Origin: Candidatus Bathyarchaeota archaeon
Lineage (GTDB): Archaea > Thermoproteota > Bathyarchaeia > Bathyarchaeales > Bathycorpusculaceae
Length of the DNA: 64,000 nt
Reading direction: 5' to 3'
NCBI GenBank assembly: GCA_025058315.1
Contig: JANXET010000005.1
Location: 1 to 64,000 of the forward strand
Position numbers and translations under genes: made by a program. Shown here piece after piece: positions 34,415 through 44,060 of the stretch. Within the stretch, counting starts at the first letter, position 1; every line of letters starts with the position of its first letter. A model generated the notes under the pieces. The model was given only the letters and a program-made list of their open reading frames with translations. It was not told the origin of the DNA and ran no database searches.

Positions 34415-34794
34415 TCTCTTTCCACCCTAATTACCATTCCGCTCTTTACTTTACCGAAGAGATCAAGGTTTCCAGTAATTTTACCAACAACGTTAACCGG
34501 GCTGTAAGGCTGCGAATCACCAAAGAATATGCAGAGGGCGCTTCCCATAGGCCAGAATGCTATTGTACCCTTCTCCACGGTGTTCTTAGCTTTCTCTTCA
34601 CCCATACGCATGGGAACCTCAAAATAAACTTCCTCCTTCCACAGGGCTGCTCTACCCTCTATAGGAAGCTTTCGGAGAATCATATCTACAGTTCTCGGCG
34701 CCAAGTGACGGACAAGCTCACCTTCAGCCTCCCCTAAACCTTCCACTATAAACTTTATCTTCACCCTAGAAATTGGTTCCTCTGTTCCCATCAA
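34405..34794 (-). CDS. cyclophilin-like fold protein (DUF369 group)
   Basis: A 129-residue beta-rich protein. IEGRAALWKEEVYFEVP and GTIAFWPMGSALCIFFGDSQPYSPVNVVGKI are the pattern of archaeal cyclophilin-like proteins. They lack the known catalytic arginine set of true peptidyl-prolyl isomerases, so the activity is unknown. Confidence 0.8.
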   Translation of the reverse strand: MMGTEEPISRVKIKFIVEGLGEAEGELVRHLAPRTVDMILRKLPIEGRAALWKEEVYFEVPMRMGEEKAKNTVEKGTIAFWPMGSALCIFFGDSQPYSPVNVVGKITGNLDLFGKVKSGMVIRVERDYK

Positions 34795-34894
34795 TTCAGC
34801 TCCTTAATCAATAAATCAGCGGATCATTGATTGAAAAGCCTATTAATGCTGAGCACATATTTTACTGTTGCTGCACATGTAAAAGCATGTTAGG

Positions 34895-36001
34895 TTATAT
34901 GGTCTCGCGGATCTTATGGCTTATGAAATCTATCTGTTCAGGCGTTACTCCGGGGTGAACAGGCAGGGAGAAGACCTGCTCTGAAGCCTTCTCCGTTTCT
35001 GAAAGTCTAAACACGCCGAATTTTCTGTAGTAGGGCATGAGGTGTATGGGATATGCATAGTAGATTTCAGCGCCTATACCCTCACTCCTTAATCTTTCAA
35101 CTAAAGCGTTTCGCCTGGCCGCATCTGCCTCTTTAAGTCTAACAGTATATAGGTACCAGCTGCTTTTGCGGTTTTCAGGCTCGATGGGAAGCTGCAAGAT
35201 GCTTTCAAGATCTGTTAGGTTTCCAGTAAGCCTTTCAGCGTTCTCCCTTCTCCTCGCCAGGAATTTTGGTAATTTTTCCAGCTGCACCAGTCCTATGGCG
35301 GCCTGTATTTCAGGCATACGGTAATTATGCCCTAAAACCACTGATTTGTACTTTTCCATCTCTCCATGGCACCTGAAAAGTCTCAGCTTTTCAGCGAATT
35401 CCTTATTGTTAGTCGTCACCATCCCGCCTTCGCCGGTCGTCATATTTTTGCTTGCGTAGAAACTCCAGCATGCCATGTCAGCATATGCGCCAGCAGGTTT
35501 TCCATTATAAACTGCACCATGAGCTTGAGCCGCATCCTCAATAACAGTCAGCCCATATCTATCAGCTATTTCCTTAATCGGCTTTAAATCGGCTGGTAAG
35601 CCGTATAGGTCAACAGCGATTATCGCCCTCGTTTTCTTTGTTATGGCTTCTTCAACTTTTTCTGGAGAAATATTGTATGTTACAGGGTCTATGTCTACGA
35701 AGATCGGTTTGGCTCCAGCCAGCACTACAACCTCAGCCGTAGCTACGAAGGTGAAGCTTGGGAGAATCACCTCATCTCCAAAGCTTACTCCAGCTGCAAG
35801 AACGGCTGCATGTAAAGCTGCGGTTCCGCTGTTAACCGCCAGCGCATATTTTGCGTCAACCAACTTTGCATATTCTTCTTCAAAACGTTTGACCATTGGC
35901 CCGGACCCCAGTGCGTGAGTGAGAATACCGCTTTTTAGAACCTTTACAGCGGCTTCAATTTCCTCTTCACCTATCTGTGGAACGTTTATAGGGATCAACA
36001 T
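34895..36001 (-). CDS. DegT/DnrJ/EryC1 family aminotransferase
   Basis: A 368-residue sugar aminotransferase. NSGTAALHAAVLAAGV, DAAQAHGA and SFYASKNMTTGEGGM, with the PLP lysine in SKN, are family hallmarks. These enzymes aminate keto-sugars linked to nucleotides for glycans or surface polymers. No other nucleotide-sugar genes are adjacent, so the specific product is unknown. Confidence 0.92.
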   Translation of the reverse strand: MLIPINVPQIGEEEIEAAVKVLKSGILTHALGSGPMVKRFEEEYAKLVDAKYALAVNSGTAALHAAVLAAGVSFGDEVILPSFTFVATAEVVVLAGAKPIFVDIDPVTYNISPEKVEEAITKKTRAIIAVDLYGLPADLKPIKEIADRYGLTVIEDAAQAHGAVYNGKPAGAYADMACWSFYASKNMTTGEGGMVTTNNKEFAEKLRLFRCHGEMEKYKSVVLGHNYRMPEIQAAIGLVQLEKLPKFLARRRENAERLTGNLTDLESILQLPIEPENRKSSWYLYTVRLKEADAARRNALVERLRSEGIGAEIYYAYPIHLMPYYRKFGVFRLSETEKASEQVFSLPVHPGVTPEQIDFISHKIRETI

Positions 36002-36046
36002 CCATCACTTACTTAACTAAAATGTTTACAGCCCTTAATAGGGTTG

Positions 36047-37204
36047 CTATTCAACAGGCATAAGCTGCTCCATTTTATAGTCAACTATAACCTTGATTTT
36101 GCGTCTTCGGAATTCATCATCGAGATTTGAATCGCCTGTATCCACCCTTAAACTCCTTAATTTTTCAATCTTGCTCTTTGTCGCGATCACTGTTATGTTG
36201 CCTAAGCCTACATGACGAATTACTCTGGGGCTTATCTGCTGGTTTCCCCTTCCGAATATGAAACCTTGCCCACCTATTGGAGTTACTATAATATGGGCTT
36301 TCTTGCCACGAATAGTCTCAAGTATTTGACTTTCATTCGCATCCTTTACAATCATTTTCTTATTAAGAAAAAGGTCAACCCCCAAGAGAGTTTTACGGGC
36401 ATCAAGAAGATCTGCGATTGTTCGGGTTGTCGTACCGGGTCCTATAATGTAAACTACATCAGGTTCCATGTTTTCTATCATGTATATGGCTATAGCCGCC
36501 ATGTTCCGAAGCTCGCTTTCAGCCACCGGTGTTGCAATTTTTACTCCCTGGATAAGTAAGGGCTCATATGGCACAAGCATATATCCATAAAGCTCAGCTG
36601 ACACCCATCCACTTCTGAAGGCTTCCTCATCAATGTCCATAACCTCCGCTTCCCTCAACGGTAACCCTTCAAAAAGGAACCTAACAGCTATCTTAGCTGC
36701 CGCTGCAGGGGTCACCCCGAAGACGGCGCTGTGCATCTTAACCCCCGTGGGAACACCTAAAACTGGAATGCTTAGATTAACGGCCTTTAATACATCACGC
36801 GCTGTCCCATCTCCGCCACAGAATACTAAAAGGTCTGCTCCCATTTTCTTGATTTCCCCTGCAATATGTACAGTATCCTCAGCGCTGGTCAGCTCCTTTC
36901 TTTCACCGATAACCACACATGGAAAATTACAGTTTTTAGCTACGTCTTCCCCCATGGCTCCAGCTCCTACAAACAGCCTAATTTTATCTTTATAAGGCAT
37001 AAGCTCTGACAGAAAGGTTTCAGCTCTCAAGGGGGCAATTGGCTTGGCCCCCATGCCTATGGCCTTCATTAGAACCTCAATTCCATCTGTTCCCTTTAAC
37101 CCTACAGCACCACCCATCCCAGCTATAGGATTAACTATGAATCCCATTTTTCTTGCAGAACTACTTTCAAACAAAGTCTCACTTACATCATATGGCATGG
37201 ACAA
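36047..37204 (-). CDS. ATP-NAD kinase family protein
   Basis: A 385-residue protein. GFIVNPIAGMGGAVGLKGTDG at the N-terminus and VFCGGDGTARDVL are the NAD kinase/AcoX family motifs. IGPGTTTRTIADLLDARKTLLGVD and ITVIATKSKIEKL complete the COG3199-like pattern. NAD phosphorylation is possible, but members of this group are not all proven NAD kinases. Confidence 0.85.
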   Translation of the reverse strand: MSMPYDVSETLFESSSARKMGFIVNPIAGMGGAVGLKGTDGIEVLMKAIGMGAKPIAPLRAETFLSELMPYKDKIRLFVGAGAMGEDVAKNCNFPCVVIGERKELTSAEDTVHIAGEIKKMGADLLVFCGGDGTARDVLKAVNLSIPVLGVPTGVKMHSAVFGVTPAAAAKIAVRFLFEGLPLREAEVMDIDEEAFRSGWVSAELYGYMLVPYEPLLIQGVKIATPVAESELRNMAAIAIYMIENMEPDVVYIIGPGTTTRTIADLLDARKTLLGVDLFLNKKMIVKDANESQILETIRGKKAHIIVTPIGGQGFIFGRGNQQISPRVIRHVGLGNITVIATKSKIEKLRSLRVDTGDSNLDDEFRRRKIKVIVDYKMEQLMPVE

Positions 37205-37225
37205 CTAGATAAAAAATGAGTAAGA

Positions 37226-38623
37226 TTATCCGATATACTTCTTTTTAACTTCGTCGAGCCAAGGATACAGTTTCCTGAGTCGCTGCATGGCTTCTTCAAC
37301 TTTTTTAGCCGGGTACTCGTAAGGCTGCAGTTTGCCGCTTAGAAAGTCGGCGTAAGCCTGCATATCAAAGTGTCCATGTCCGCATAAATTAAACAGGATA
37401 ACTTTCTTCTCCCCGGTTTTTTTGCACTTTAATGCTTCGTCTACGGCGGCCTTTATGGCATGCGCTGGTTCCGGAGCTGGAATAATGCCTTCTGTTTGGA
37501 TGAATAGCTTCGCAGCTTCGAATACTTCCACTTGATTATAGGCAACTGTTCTTAAATGCCCTGTTGAAGCGAGGAGACTTATGGTTGGCGCTATCCCGTG
37601 GTAGCGCAGTCCCCCTGCATGTATGGGCGGAGGTATATAATCATGCCCGAGCGTATGCATTGGGACAAGAGGTGTTATCCGCGCCGTATCCCCATGGTCG
37701 AACGTGTATTCGCCCTTTGTAACCGATGGACAGGCGGTGGGCTCCACCGCGAGGAAGTTGACATCTTTAGGAGCCTTCTTAGAAACCTTGTCGTGATAGA
37801 AAGGCCAGAATAGCCCTGAGAAGCTGCTTCCGCCGCCGATGCACCCTATAACCAGATCGGGATAGTCTCCAGCTACCTCCATCTGTTTTTTAGATTCAAG
37901 ACCTATTACTGTTTGATGAAGAAGTACATGGTTGAAGACGCTTCCTATCCCGTAATTAGTATCCTCATGGACCAGAGCATCTTCAACTGCTTCACTGATA
38001 GCTATGCCGAGGCTGCCAGGGTTATCCGGGTCTTCTTTGAGTATTTTTCTTCCAGCTTCTGTTTTGTCGCTTGGGCTCGGGTATACCTCAGCCCCAAATG
38101 ATTCCATCATGATCCTTCGGTAGGGCTTCTGCTGGTAACTGACCTTAACCATATAGACTGTGCATTTAAGGCCAAACATCATACAGCCGAAGGACAATGC
38201 TGAACCCCATTGGCCAGCTCCAGTCTCCGTGGCAAGCCTCTTGATGCCTTCCTTCATGTTGTAGTAAGCCTGAGCCACTGCCGTGTTCGGCTTGTGGCTT
38301 CCAGTTGGGCTGACACCCTCATACTTGTAGTATATTTTAGCCGGTGTGCCGAGAGCCTTCTCAAGTCGTACAGCCCGGATCAGTGGAGTGGGACGCCACA
38401 TCTGATATACATCCCGCACTTCACCCGGGATGTCTATCCACCTTTCTTGGCTGAATTCTTGCGCCAGGATTTGCTTTGGAAAGATCTTAGGAGCCACCCC
38501 TCCTCCAGGCTCCTTTGTTTGAGGATCTATGAATGGTGGAAGCGGCTTTGGCAGGTCGGGAAGGATGCAGTACCACTGTTTTGGCACTTCATCCTCGTCC
38601 AGAATTATTCTTTTGGAAGGCAT
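37226..38623 (-). CDS. trpB: tryptophan synthase beta chain, type 2 (TrpB2)
   Basis: A 465-residue PLP enzyme. [30 protein letters not shown] with the PLP lysine, [12 protein letters not shown] and [17 protein letters not shown] identify the TrpB2 group, which makes tryptophan from indole or phosphoserine and often acts without TrpA. I start at the ATG at 38623 ([18 protein letters not shown]), since the upstream 60 codons of open frame run through the promoter. No other trp genes are here. The ACT-domain regulator is divergent. Confidence 0.93.
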   Translation of the reverse strand: MPSKRIILDEDEVPKQWYCILPDLPKPLPPFIDPQTKEPGGGVAPKIFPKQILAQEFSQERWIDIPGEVRDVYQMWRPTPLIRAVRLEKALGTPAKIYYKYEGVSPTGSHKPNTAVAQAYYNMKEGIKRLATETGAGQWGSALSFGCMMFGLKCTVYMVKVSYQQKPYRRIMMESFGAEVYPSPSDKTEAGRKILKEDPDNPGSLGIAISEAVEDALVHEDTNYGIGSVFNHVLLHQTVIGLESKKQMEVAGDYPDLVIGCIGGGSSFSGLFWPFYHDKVSKKAPKDVNFLAVEPTACPSVTKGEYTFDHGDTARITPLVPMHTLGHDYIPPPIHAGGLRYHGIAPTISLLASTGHLRTVAYNQVEVFEAAKLFIQTEGIIPAPEPAHAIKAAVDEALKCKKTGEKKVILFNLCGHGHFDMQAYADFLSGKLQPYEYPAKKVEEAMQRLRKLYPWLDEVKKKYIG

Positions 38624-38655
38624 AGCTTCACGCCCATTATTGCTAAAATCGAGCA

Positions 38656-38699
38656 TAAATGCAATATTTAAGTCTTTTGAGTATAATTTAGTGCATTTA
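38656..38699. promoter_or_regulatory. trpB2 / regulator intergenic inverted repeats
   Basis: TAAATGCA (38656-38663) and TGCATTTA (38692-38699) are perfect 8-base inverted repeats with a 28-base spacer. The spacer holds a minus-strand TATA box (CTTAAATA, about 38665-38672) that suits trpB2. This layout suits a dimeric or tetrameric repressor covering the promoter, with the divergent ACT-domain protein the obvious candidate (inference). Confidence 0.5.
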
Positions 38700-38779
38700 A
38701 GATCAGCGTCACACATAAGTGGATTAAAAACAAGCTTAATTAAACTCGATGAAGAAGGGATACTTGAAGGAGAATTGGA

Positions 38780-39283
38780 ATGTGGAGCACCATTAAGAAG
38801 CATCTTGAAGGTTACCCTGAAAGGCTTAAGGTTGCTCGCGTTCTGGTGGAGAATGGGCTCAGCGTCAGGGATGGAAAAATCTTCTTAAATGATATTGAAA
38901 TTCCGCCTGTGCGCATCGCAAGAGTGGCATGTGTTGATAGGCGGACGGTGACCGAAACCGTAGCCACGATACTGAGGATACAAGAGCTGCGACTGATCTT
39001 CGAGAGTCTAAGATCCGCGGGGCACTCGCTTAAGGAGGTTGCACGGCACTTAAATTTCGGTGTTGTGGAAATAACACCAGAGGACGCGAGGACACCTGGA
39101 ATCTTAGCTAAGGCCGCCACCATATTGGCCAACAACGGACTGAGTATAAGACAAGCTATAGTTGACGATCCTGAGCTTTCTCCAGAGCCAAAACTAACCT
39201 TAATAGTGGAAAGGAAAATTCCAGGAGAGCTTATTCCAGAGTTTCTGAAGGTGAAGGGCGTCGCAAAAGTTTCAGTTTATTAG
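38780..39283 (+). CDS. regulator of amino acid metabolism with ACT domain
   Basis: A 167-residue protein of the COG2150 type. The N-terminal part (residues 1-85) includes a helix-turn-helix with [19 protein letters not shown], and residues 95-167 form an ACT domain ([24 protein letters not shown]). ACT domains bind amino acids. It is divergent from trpB2, so tryptophan or serine sensing is plausible. GAAGGAG lies 7 bases before the ATG. Its 3' end abuts the etfA pseudogene. Confidence 0.88.
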   Translation: MWSTIKKHLEGYPERLKVARVLVENGLSVRDGKIFLNDIEIPPVRIARVACVDRRTVTETVATILRIQELRLIFESLRSAGHSLKEVARHLNFGVVEITPEDARTPGILAKAATILANNGLSIRQAIVDDPELSPEPKLTLIVERKIPGELIPEFLKVKGVAKVSVY

Positions 39284-39340
39284 CAGTTTCAAATCTATAG
39301 TTGACAAAGTATGCTATCATCCATTTCTCCGCATTTTTCA

Positions 39341-40125
39341 ATGTACATTTTAACCTTGTCGCCGCAACTTTATCGCAACTACGACTTTCGAGTTGCAAGC
39401 GCTTTAACGGAATTAGCTTCTAAACAGCCCTCTGAAGTAATTCTGATAGGCTCCACTAAAAAAGGGTAGAGAGCTCGCCGCGAGACTTGCAACGAGACTA
39501 AAGGCAGGGCTTGTGCAAGATGTTTTCAGGTTGAATATAAATGAGGAGGGAAAAATAACTGCGGCTAGAATCGTGTATGGCGGCAGCGGTATAGCCCTAA
39601 TCACCTATGAGATTAAGCCGCATATTGCAACAATACCCACCTAGAACCTTTGAGAAGCCTAAGCCCTCGGAGAAGAAAGCAGAAATTGTGTATGAAAACC
39701 TTGAGGAACCGAAAACTGAGGTTGTCAAGGTTGGAACTGCAGAAGCCTGCATTGAAGAGGCCAGTGTTGTAATCTGCGGTGGACGCGGAGTCGCTAAGAA
39801 GGATGATTTTAAGATGCTTGAGGAGTTGGCTAACATCCTCGGCTGGCAAGTTGGCGTAACAAGACCCTTAGCTGAAGATAGAAAATGGTTCCATGAGTAG
39901 GGTGGACTCTCAGGGAAAAGAATTAAACCTGAAATATATATTGGCTGCGGAATATCTGGAATGATACAGCACATAGCTGGAATTAGAGACTCGAAAGTCA
40001 TAGTTGAGATAAACAACGACCCTAACGCACCCATATTTGAAATGGCGGACTACATAATCGTAGGCGACATATACCAGATAGTACCTGCTCTAATAGAATC
40101 GCTAAGAACCATTTTGAGGAAATAG
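39341..40125 (+). pseudogene. etfA: decayed electron transfer flavoprotein alpha subunit
   Basis: About 260 codons of EtfA are readable across three frames. Frame 2 from 39341 gives PSEVILIGSTKKG and then TAG at 39467. The next frame gives RELAARLATRLKAGLVQDV and IVYGGSGIALITYEIKPHIATIP up to TAG at 39642. The third gives PRTFEKPKPSEKK, VICGGRGVAKKDDF and, after a TAG at 39898, [17 protein letters not shown] and [25 protein letters not shown], the FAD-binding end. So there are two frameshifts, one nonsense codon and a missing N-terminus. No etfB is nearby. Confidence 0.88.
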
Positions 40126-40208
40126 TCCGGAAAAATCTGAACAAAAACAGCGGAAAATGAGAAAATGGAAAGCCATAATCATCGAACTCAATTATCAGAA
40201 ACGATAAA

Positions 40209-40216
40209 TTTATATT
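40209..40216 (+). promoter_or_regulatory. thermosome TATA box
   Basis: TTTATATT preceded by an A-rich stretch lies 45-52 bases before the TTG start, giving a leader of about 20 bases that includes GGGAGAGTGAT as ribosome binding site. Confidence 0.5.
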
Positions 40217-40260
40217 GTAATGCCGTTTTTGTTTGAGACGCATTTAGGGAGAGTGATAGT

Positions 40261-41901
40261 TTGTCATCACCGTCAACGGGAATTCCAGTTTTGATATTAA
40301 AAGAAGGATCAAGCCGCACGAAGGGCAGGGAAGCTCAGCATGCAAACATCATGGCTGCGAGGGTGATAGCTGAGGCTGTGAAGAGTTCCCTTGGGCCGAA
40401 GGGCATGGATAAAATGCTCGTGGACAGCTTTGGAGACGTGACGATAACAAGTGACGGACGCACAATCCTAGATGAAATGGACGTACAGCATCCGGCAGCA
40501 AAAATGATGGTTGAAGTGGCGAAGACGCAGGATAACGAGGCGGGAGACGGAACAACAACCTCGGTGATTTTCGCTGGGGAACTGCTTGGAAAAGCTGAGG
40601 ATTTAATTGCAAAGAACATACATCCAACAGTGATAATTGACGGCTACAAGAAGGCCATGGAGAAAGTTCTTGAAACCCTTGAGAAGATAGCGATTCCGGT
40701 TAACTTAAGCTCTAAAGAACAGCTGAAAAAGGCTGCGATGACTTCAATGGCAAGCAAGCTAGTAGCTGAACATAAGGAATATCTGGCGGAGATAGCTGTG
40801 GAAGCCGTTTTGCAGGTTGCAGAAAAGAAAGACGGCGGATATAAAGTCGATATAGACGACGTTAAGGTTGAGAAGAAGCCGGGTGAATCATTAAGGGATA
40901 CAAGGCTGATTAATGGTATAGTGTTGGACAAGGAAGTGGTACATCCTGGAATGCCGAAGCGTGTTGAAAACGCTAAGATAGCTCTTCTTGACACCTCCTT
41001 GGAGATTGAGAAAACCGAGTTTGACGCCAAGCTAAACATTGAAACACCAGAGCAGATGGAGGCCTTCTTGAAGCAGGAAGAGGAAATGCTGAGGGAGATG
41101 GTTGAGAAGATCGCCTCGATAGGCGCTAATGTGGTTCTATGCCAGAAAGGCATAGATGACGTGGCCCAGCATTTCTTGGCAAAGAAGGGAATTCTCGCCG
41201 TTAGGAGAATCAAAAAGTCAGACATGGAAAAACTCTCAAAGGCTACTGGGGGAAAGATTATAACAAACCTTGATGATGCAACACCCGTGGATCTCGGCTA
41301 CGCAAGCCTCGTGGAAGAGCGCAAAATCGGCGACGACAAGATGACCTTCGTGGAGGGGTGCAAGAACCCACGCTCAGTAACAATTCTGATTAGGGGTGGA
41401 ACAGAACGCATAGTAGATGAGGCTGAACGTTCAATACATGACGCCCTATGCGTGGTCAAGGATATACTTGAAGAACCGAAAGTTTTAGCTGGCGGAGGAG
41501 CACCGGAACTTGAAGCAGCCAGAATACTCAAAAAGTATGCAGAGTCCTTCCCCGGTAAAGAACAGCTTGCAATTAAAAGCTTCGCTGAAGCCTTGGAGGT
41601 CATCCCGACGACTCTAACGGAGAATGCTGGACTGGATCCCATAGACATATTATCCGAATTGAGAGCAAGACATGAAAAAGGCGAGATATGGGCTGGAATA
41701 GAAGTTATCGAAGGAAAAGTTGAAGACATGGCTAAGGTTGGAGTCTTTGAACCATTATCTGTAAAGAAACAGGTTATAAAGTCCGCAACCGAAGCAGCGA
41801 CGATGATACTGAAAATTGATGATATAATAGCAGCGGGAAAAGCCAAAACTCCCTCAGTGCCTCCTAAAGGTCCTGAAGGCGAATATGGTGCTGGGGAGTA
41901 G
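40261..41901 (+). CDS. thsA: thermosome subunit (group II chaperonin)
   Basis: A 546-residue chaperonin. [42 protein letters not shown] with the ATPase Asp, and [14 protein letters not shown] are group II signatures. It folds proteins in a double ring with a built-in lid. The TTG start has a good ribosome binding site. The acidic, Gly-rich tail (PEGEYGAGE) is shorter than in many archaeal subunits. Only one thermosome gene is in this window. rpoK follows in the same frame directly after the TAG. Confidence 0.97.
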   Translation: MSSPSTGIPVLILKEGSSRTKGREAQHANIMAARVIAEAVKSSLGPKGMDKMLVDSFGDVTITSDGRTILDEMDVQHPAAKMMVEVAKTQDNEAGDGTTTSVIFAGELLGKAEDLIAKNIHPTVIIDGYKKAMEKVLETLEKIAIPVNLSSKEQLKKAAMTSMASKLVAEHKEYLAEIAVEAVLQVAEKKDGGYKVDIDDVKVEKKPGESLRDTRLINGIVLDKEVVHPGMPKRVENAKIALLDTSLEIEKTEFDAKLNIETPEQMEAFLKQEEEMLREMVEKIASIGANVVLCQKGIDDVAQHFLAKKGILAVRRIKKSDMEKLSKATGGKIITNLDDATPVDLGYASLVEERKIGDDKMTFVEGCKNPRSVTILIRGGTERIVDEAERSIHDALCVVKDILEEPKVLAGGGAPELEAARILKKYAESFPGKEQLAIKSFAEALEVIPTTLTENAGLDPIDILSELRARHEKGEIWAGIEVIEGKVEDMAKVGVFEPLSVKKQVIKSATEAATMILKIDDIIAAGKAKTPSVPPKGPEGEYGAGE

Positions 41902-42162
41902 CGGCATACGTCCAAAGAGAAGAAAATCTTTGTAGGTCCCCCGAAGCTCACCCGATTCGAAAAGGCAAGAATAGTAGGGGCTAGAGCCTTACAGATATCA
42001 ATGGGGGCACCAATACTTATCGATGTCCCGGAAGGGTCAACGCTAAGCCCAATCGACATTGCCTTGAATGAACTTGAGGCGGGTGTGCTGCCGATAACTA
42101 TTAGAAGGACACTGCCAGACGGCACCTACCAGGACATACCCATCAAATGGCTTCTCGAATAG
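41902..42162 (+). CDS. rpoK: RNA polymerase subunit K (RPB6/omega), start unresolved
   Basis: The frame directly after the thermosome TAG encodes [29 protein letters not shown] and [15 protein letters not shown], the complete conserved core of archaeal RpoK, ending at TAG 42160-42162. No ATG, GTG or TTG lies between the thermosome stop and the core. Candidate non-standard starts are ACG 41908 and ATC 41926. Alternatively, ATG 41885 ([14 protein letters not shown]) would join the frame if one base were missing from the A-rich run at 41918-41926. The coordinates given are the open frame, not a proven start. Confidence 0.85.
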   Translation, partial: RHTSKEKKIFVGPPKLTRFEKARIVGARALQISMGAPILIDVPEGSTLSPIDIALNELEAGVLPITIRRTLPDGTYQDIPIKWLLE

Positions 42163-42191
42163 GAAAGGTTAATCCAGACTTTTTTATTGTT

Positions 42192-42680
42192 TCACCGTCT
42201 TTCGTTTCTGTTATTTTGAATTTCTCTTGCTTCTTCAAGCGTTTTTCTTATTCTAATCCAGTGGGCGCCTTGCCAGTAAATTTGCTCGCATTTCGGACAT
42301 TCCCAGAACTCGCTGTAACGGGAAAACGTGGATCTTTCAACTCTGCCCGCAACCTTCTCCTTCTGGATGGGACGCACTCTAGCGTTGCATTTCGGACACC
42401 TCGATATGGCCATATCTACTTCCAAGCTTATTCCAAATCTCTTGGACAATTTAGCCAAGTTCTCAGCTTCAGTCTGCCCGTTAACATAAAAAGTCTTAAT
42501 TCCGCGAGCTACGGCACGCTGATAAAGCTCCAGATCCCTAGTAAGCAGAACCCTCCTTTCTTTCTTGGCTATCATGAGAAGCTGCGCGTCATCTAGACTG
42601 TTTGAATATTTAACGTTATAGCCCAGTATGCGAAGCCACCTTGTAAGTTTTCCAAGCATCCCATCAGCGATAAACTTCAC
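42192..42680 (-). CDS. Mut7-C RNase domain protein (PIN-like fold, zinc ribbon)
   Basis: A 162-residue protein. KFIADGMLGKLTRWLRILGY with the first Asp, LLTRDLELY with the second Asp, and two cysteine pairs (CPKC at about 95 and CPKC at about 128) match the Mut7-C family: a PIN-like nuclease followed by a zinc ribbon. It is thought to act on RNA. Its start overlaps the pyrC stop by 4 bases. Confidence 0.93.
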   Translation of the reverse strand: MKFIADGMLGKLTRWLRILGYNVKYSNSLDDAQLLMIAKKERRVLLTRDLELYQRAVARGIKTFYVNGQTEAENLAKLSKRFGISLEVDMAISRCPKCNARVRPIQKEKVAGRVERSTFSRYSEFWECPKCEQIYWQGAHWIRIRKTLEEAREIQNNRNERR

Positions 42681-44020
42681 AGTGTTGTCCCCCTAATTAT
42701 TTCGCCGCATCCGGGGTTGCCTACAATCTCACCTTCATCCATCACGAGGTAGCCGTTAACAAAGGTCTTCATCGGCTTACCTTTAATTTCCCAGCCGTCG
42801 AAAGGTGAATACTTGGCTTTTGAGTTGAATCCGGAAGCGTCGACACGGCACTCCTTACTCAAATCCACAGCCACAAGATCAGCCCTGTATCCTTTTCTAA
42901 CATGACCCCTATCCTTTAGCCTAAATATCCTGGCGGGGTTTTCAGCCATAAGCCGGACAACATCGGCTATTGCCATGAATCCCTTGTTAACTTGTGTAAG
43001 AAGAAGCGGAAGTGTTGTTTCAAGTCCGGGAATACCTGCCTTAACATTCCATACGCTTCCGGCGCGCTTCTCCTCAACCGTATGTGGAGCGTGATCTGAT
43101 GCCACTACGTCGACAAGCCCTGAAAGGACACCTAACCAAACTGCATCCATATGGCTTTTTCCACGCAGAGGAGGCAAAGTTAAGGCTATAGAGCCCATTT
43201 GCAGAAGGGCTTCAACAGATAAGAACATGTGATGTGGAGTTGCCTCGCAGGTTACTGGTAAACCAGCCCTCTTGGCCTCAGCGATTAATTCTAAGGCTTC
43301 ACTGGAGCTTATGTGGCAAAAATGCACGTGAACGCCCGTTAGCTTAGAAATTTTGATGACCCGTTGAACAGCTTTAATTTCAGCTTCTTCCGAATGCGCG
43401 ATGAGGAAGGCCTCTATGTCGTTGCGGTTCATTTCTTTAAGCTTTTTAATAGACTTCTCCAAGGTCTCATTGTCCTCAGCGTGAACTGAAACGGGAACCT
43501 TTCCGCCGATTCTTCTAAAAGCCTCAGCAACAGCCTCATCATCGTTTATATCGAGCCCTCCAACCTGATCGCCTAGAAACAGTTTAAAAGCCACGCAGCC
43601 CTCACGGATTACAGCCTCAATCTCATCCAGGGTTTTAGGAAATTCTGAGTAGAACCCTACATTTGTAAGAATCTTTCCTGCGGCGACGCTTATCCTATTC
43701 TTCAAGGTTTCGACACTCATCGTGACAGGATTATTGTTAGGCATATCCAGTACTGTCGTTATTCCACCTGTAGCCGCCGCAGCTGTGCCGCTGTAGAAGT
43801 CTTCCTTGTAGGCTTTACCCTCATCCCTCAGGTGCACGTGGACATCTATCATTCCAGGCAGGACTAGAAGCCCGCGTAGACTTGTATAAGATGCAGCTCT
43901 GGGCATAATAGGCTCCTTTCCTATCTTAAAAATTCTTCCGTTGTCGATTGCGATGCAGCACTCGATTATCCGCCCATCTACATAGGCTTTTAGATCTTTC
44001 AGGAGTAGGTCAACGCTCAA
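42677..44020 (-). CDS. pyrC: dihydroorotase (PyrC)
   Basis: A 447-residue amidohydrolase. IDVHVHLRDEG gives the first metal histidines, VHVHFCHISSSEALE and ASDHAPHT the later ligands. FKLFLGDQVGG contains the region that holds the carbamylated residue in related enzymes. It closes the dihydroorotate ring in pyrimidine synthesis; PyrF lies 7 kb away. An allantoinase function is less likely in this setting. Confidence 0.93.
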   Translation of the reverse strand: MSVDLLLKDLKAYVDGRIIECCIAIDNGRIFKIGKEPIMPRAASYTSLRGLLVLPGMIDVHVHLRDEGKAYKEDFYSGTAAAATGGITTVLDMPNNNPVTMSVETLKNRISVAAGKILTNVGFYSEFPKTLDEIEAVIREGCVAFKLFLGDQVGGLDINDDEAVAEAFRRIGGKVPVSVHAEDNETLEKSIKKLKEMNRNDIEAFLIAHSEEAEIKAVQRVIKISKLTGVHVHFCHISSSEALELIAEAKRAGLPVTCEATPHHMFLSVEALLQMGSIALTLPPLRGKSHMDAVWLGVLSGLVDVVASDHAPHTVEEKRAGSVWNVKAGIPGLETTLPLLLTQVNKGFMAIADVVRLMAENPARIFRLKDRGHVRKGYRADLVAVDLSKECRVDASGFNSKAKYSPFDGWEIKGKPMKTFVNGYLVMDEGEIVGNPGCGEIIRGTTL

Positions 44021-44060
44021 TTTCGTTCTCTCGTTTTGTTAGGAAGTTAAGTCTACAATC

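Noticed and set aside
40644-42125. Long open frames opposite thsA and rpoK
   Set aside because: They are mirror frames of well-recognised genes, rich in Ser and Leu, without motifs or promoters.
40261-42162. Read-through of the thermosome TAG (for example by pyrrolysine) to make a thermosome-RpoK fusion
   Set aside because: TAG serves as a normal stop for several other genes here, and a fused RpoK would not fit into RNA polymerase. A missed start or lost base is simpler.
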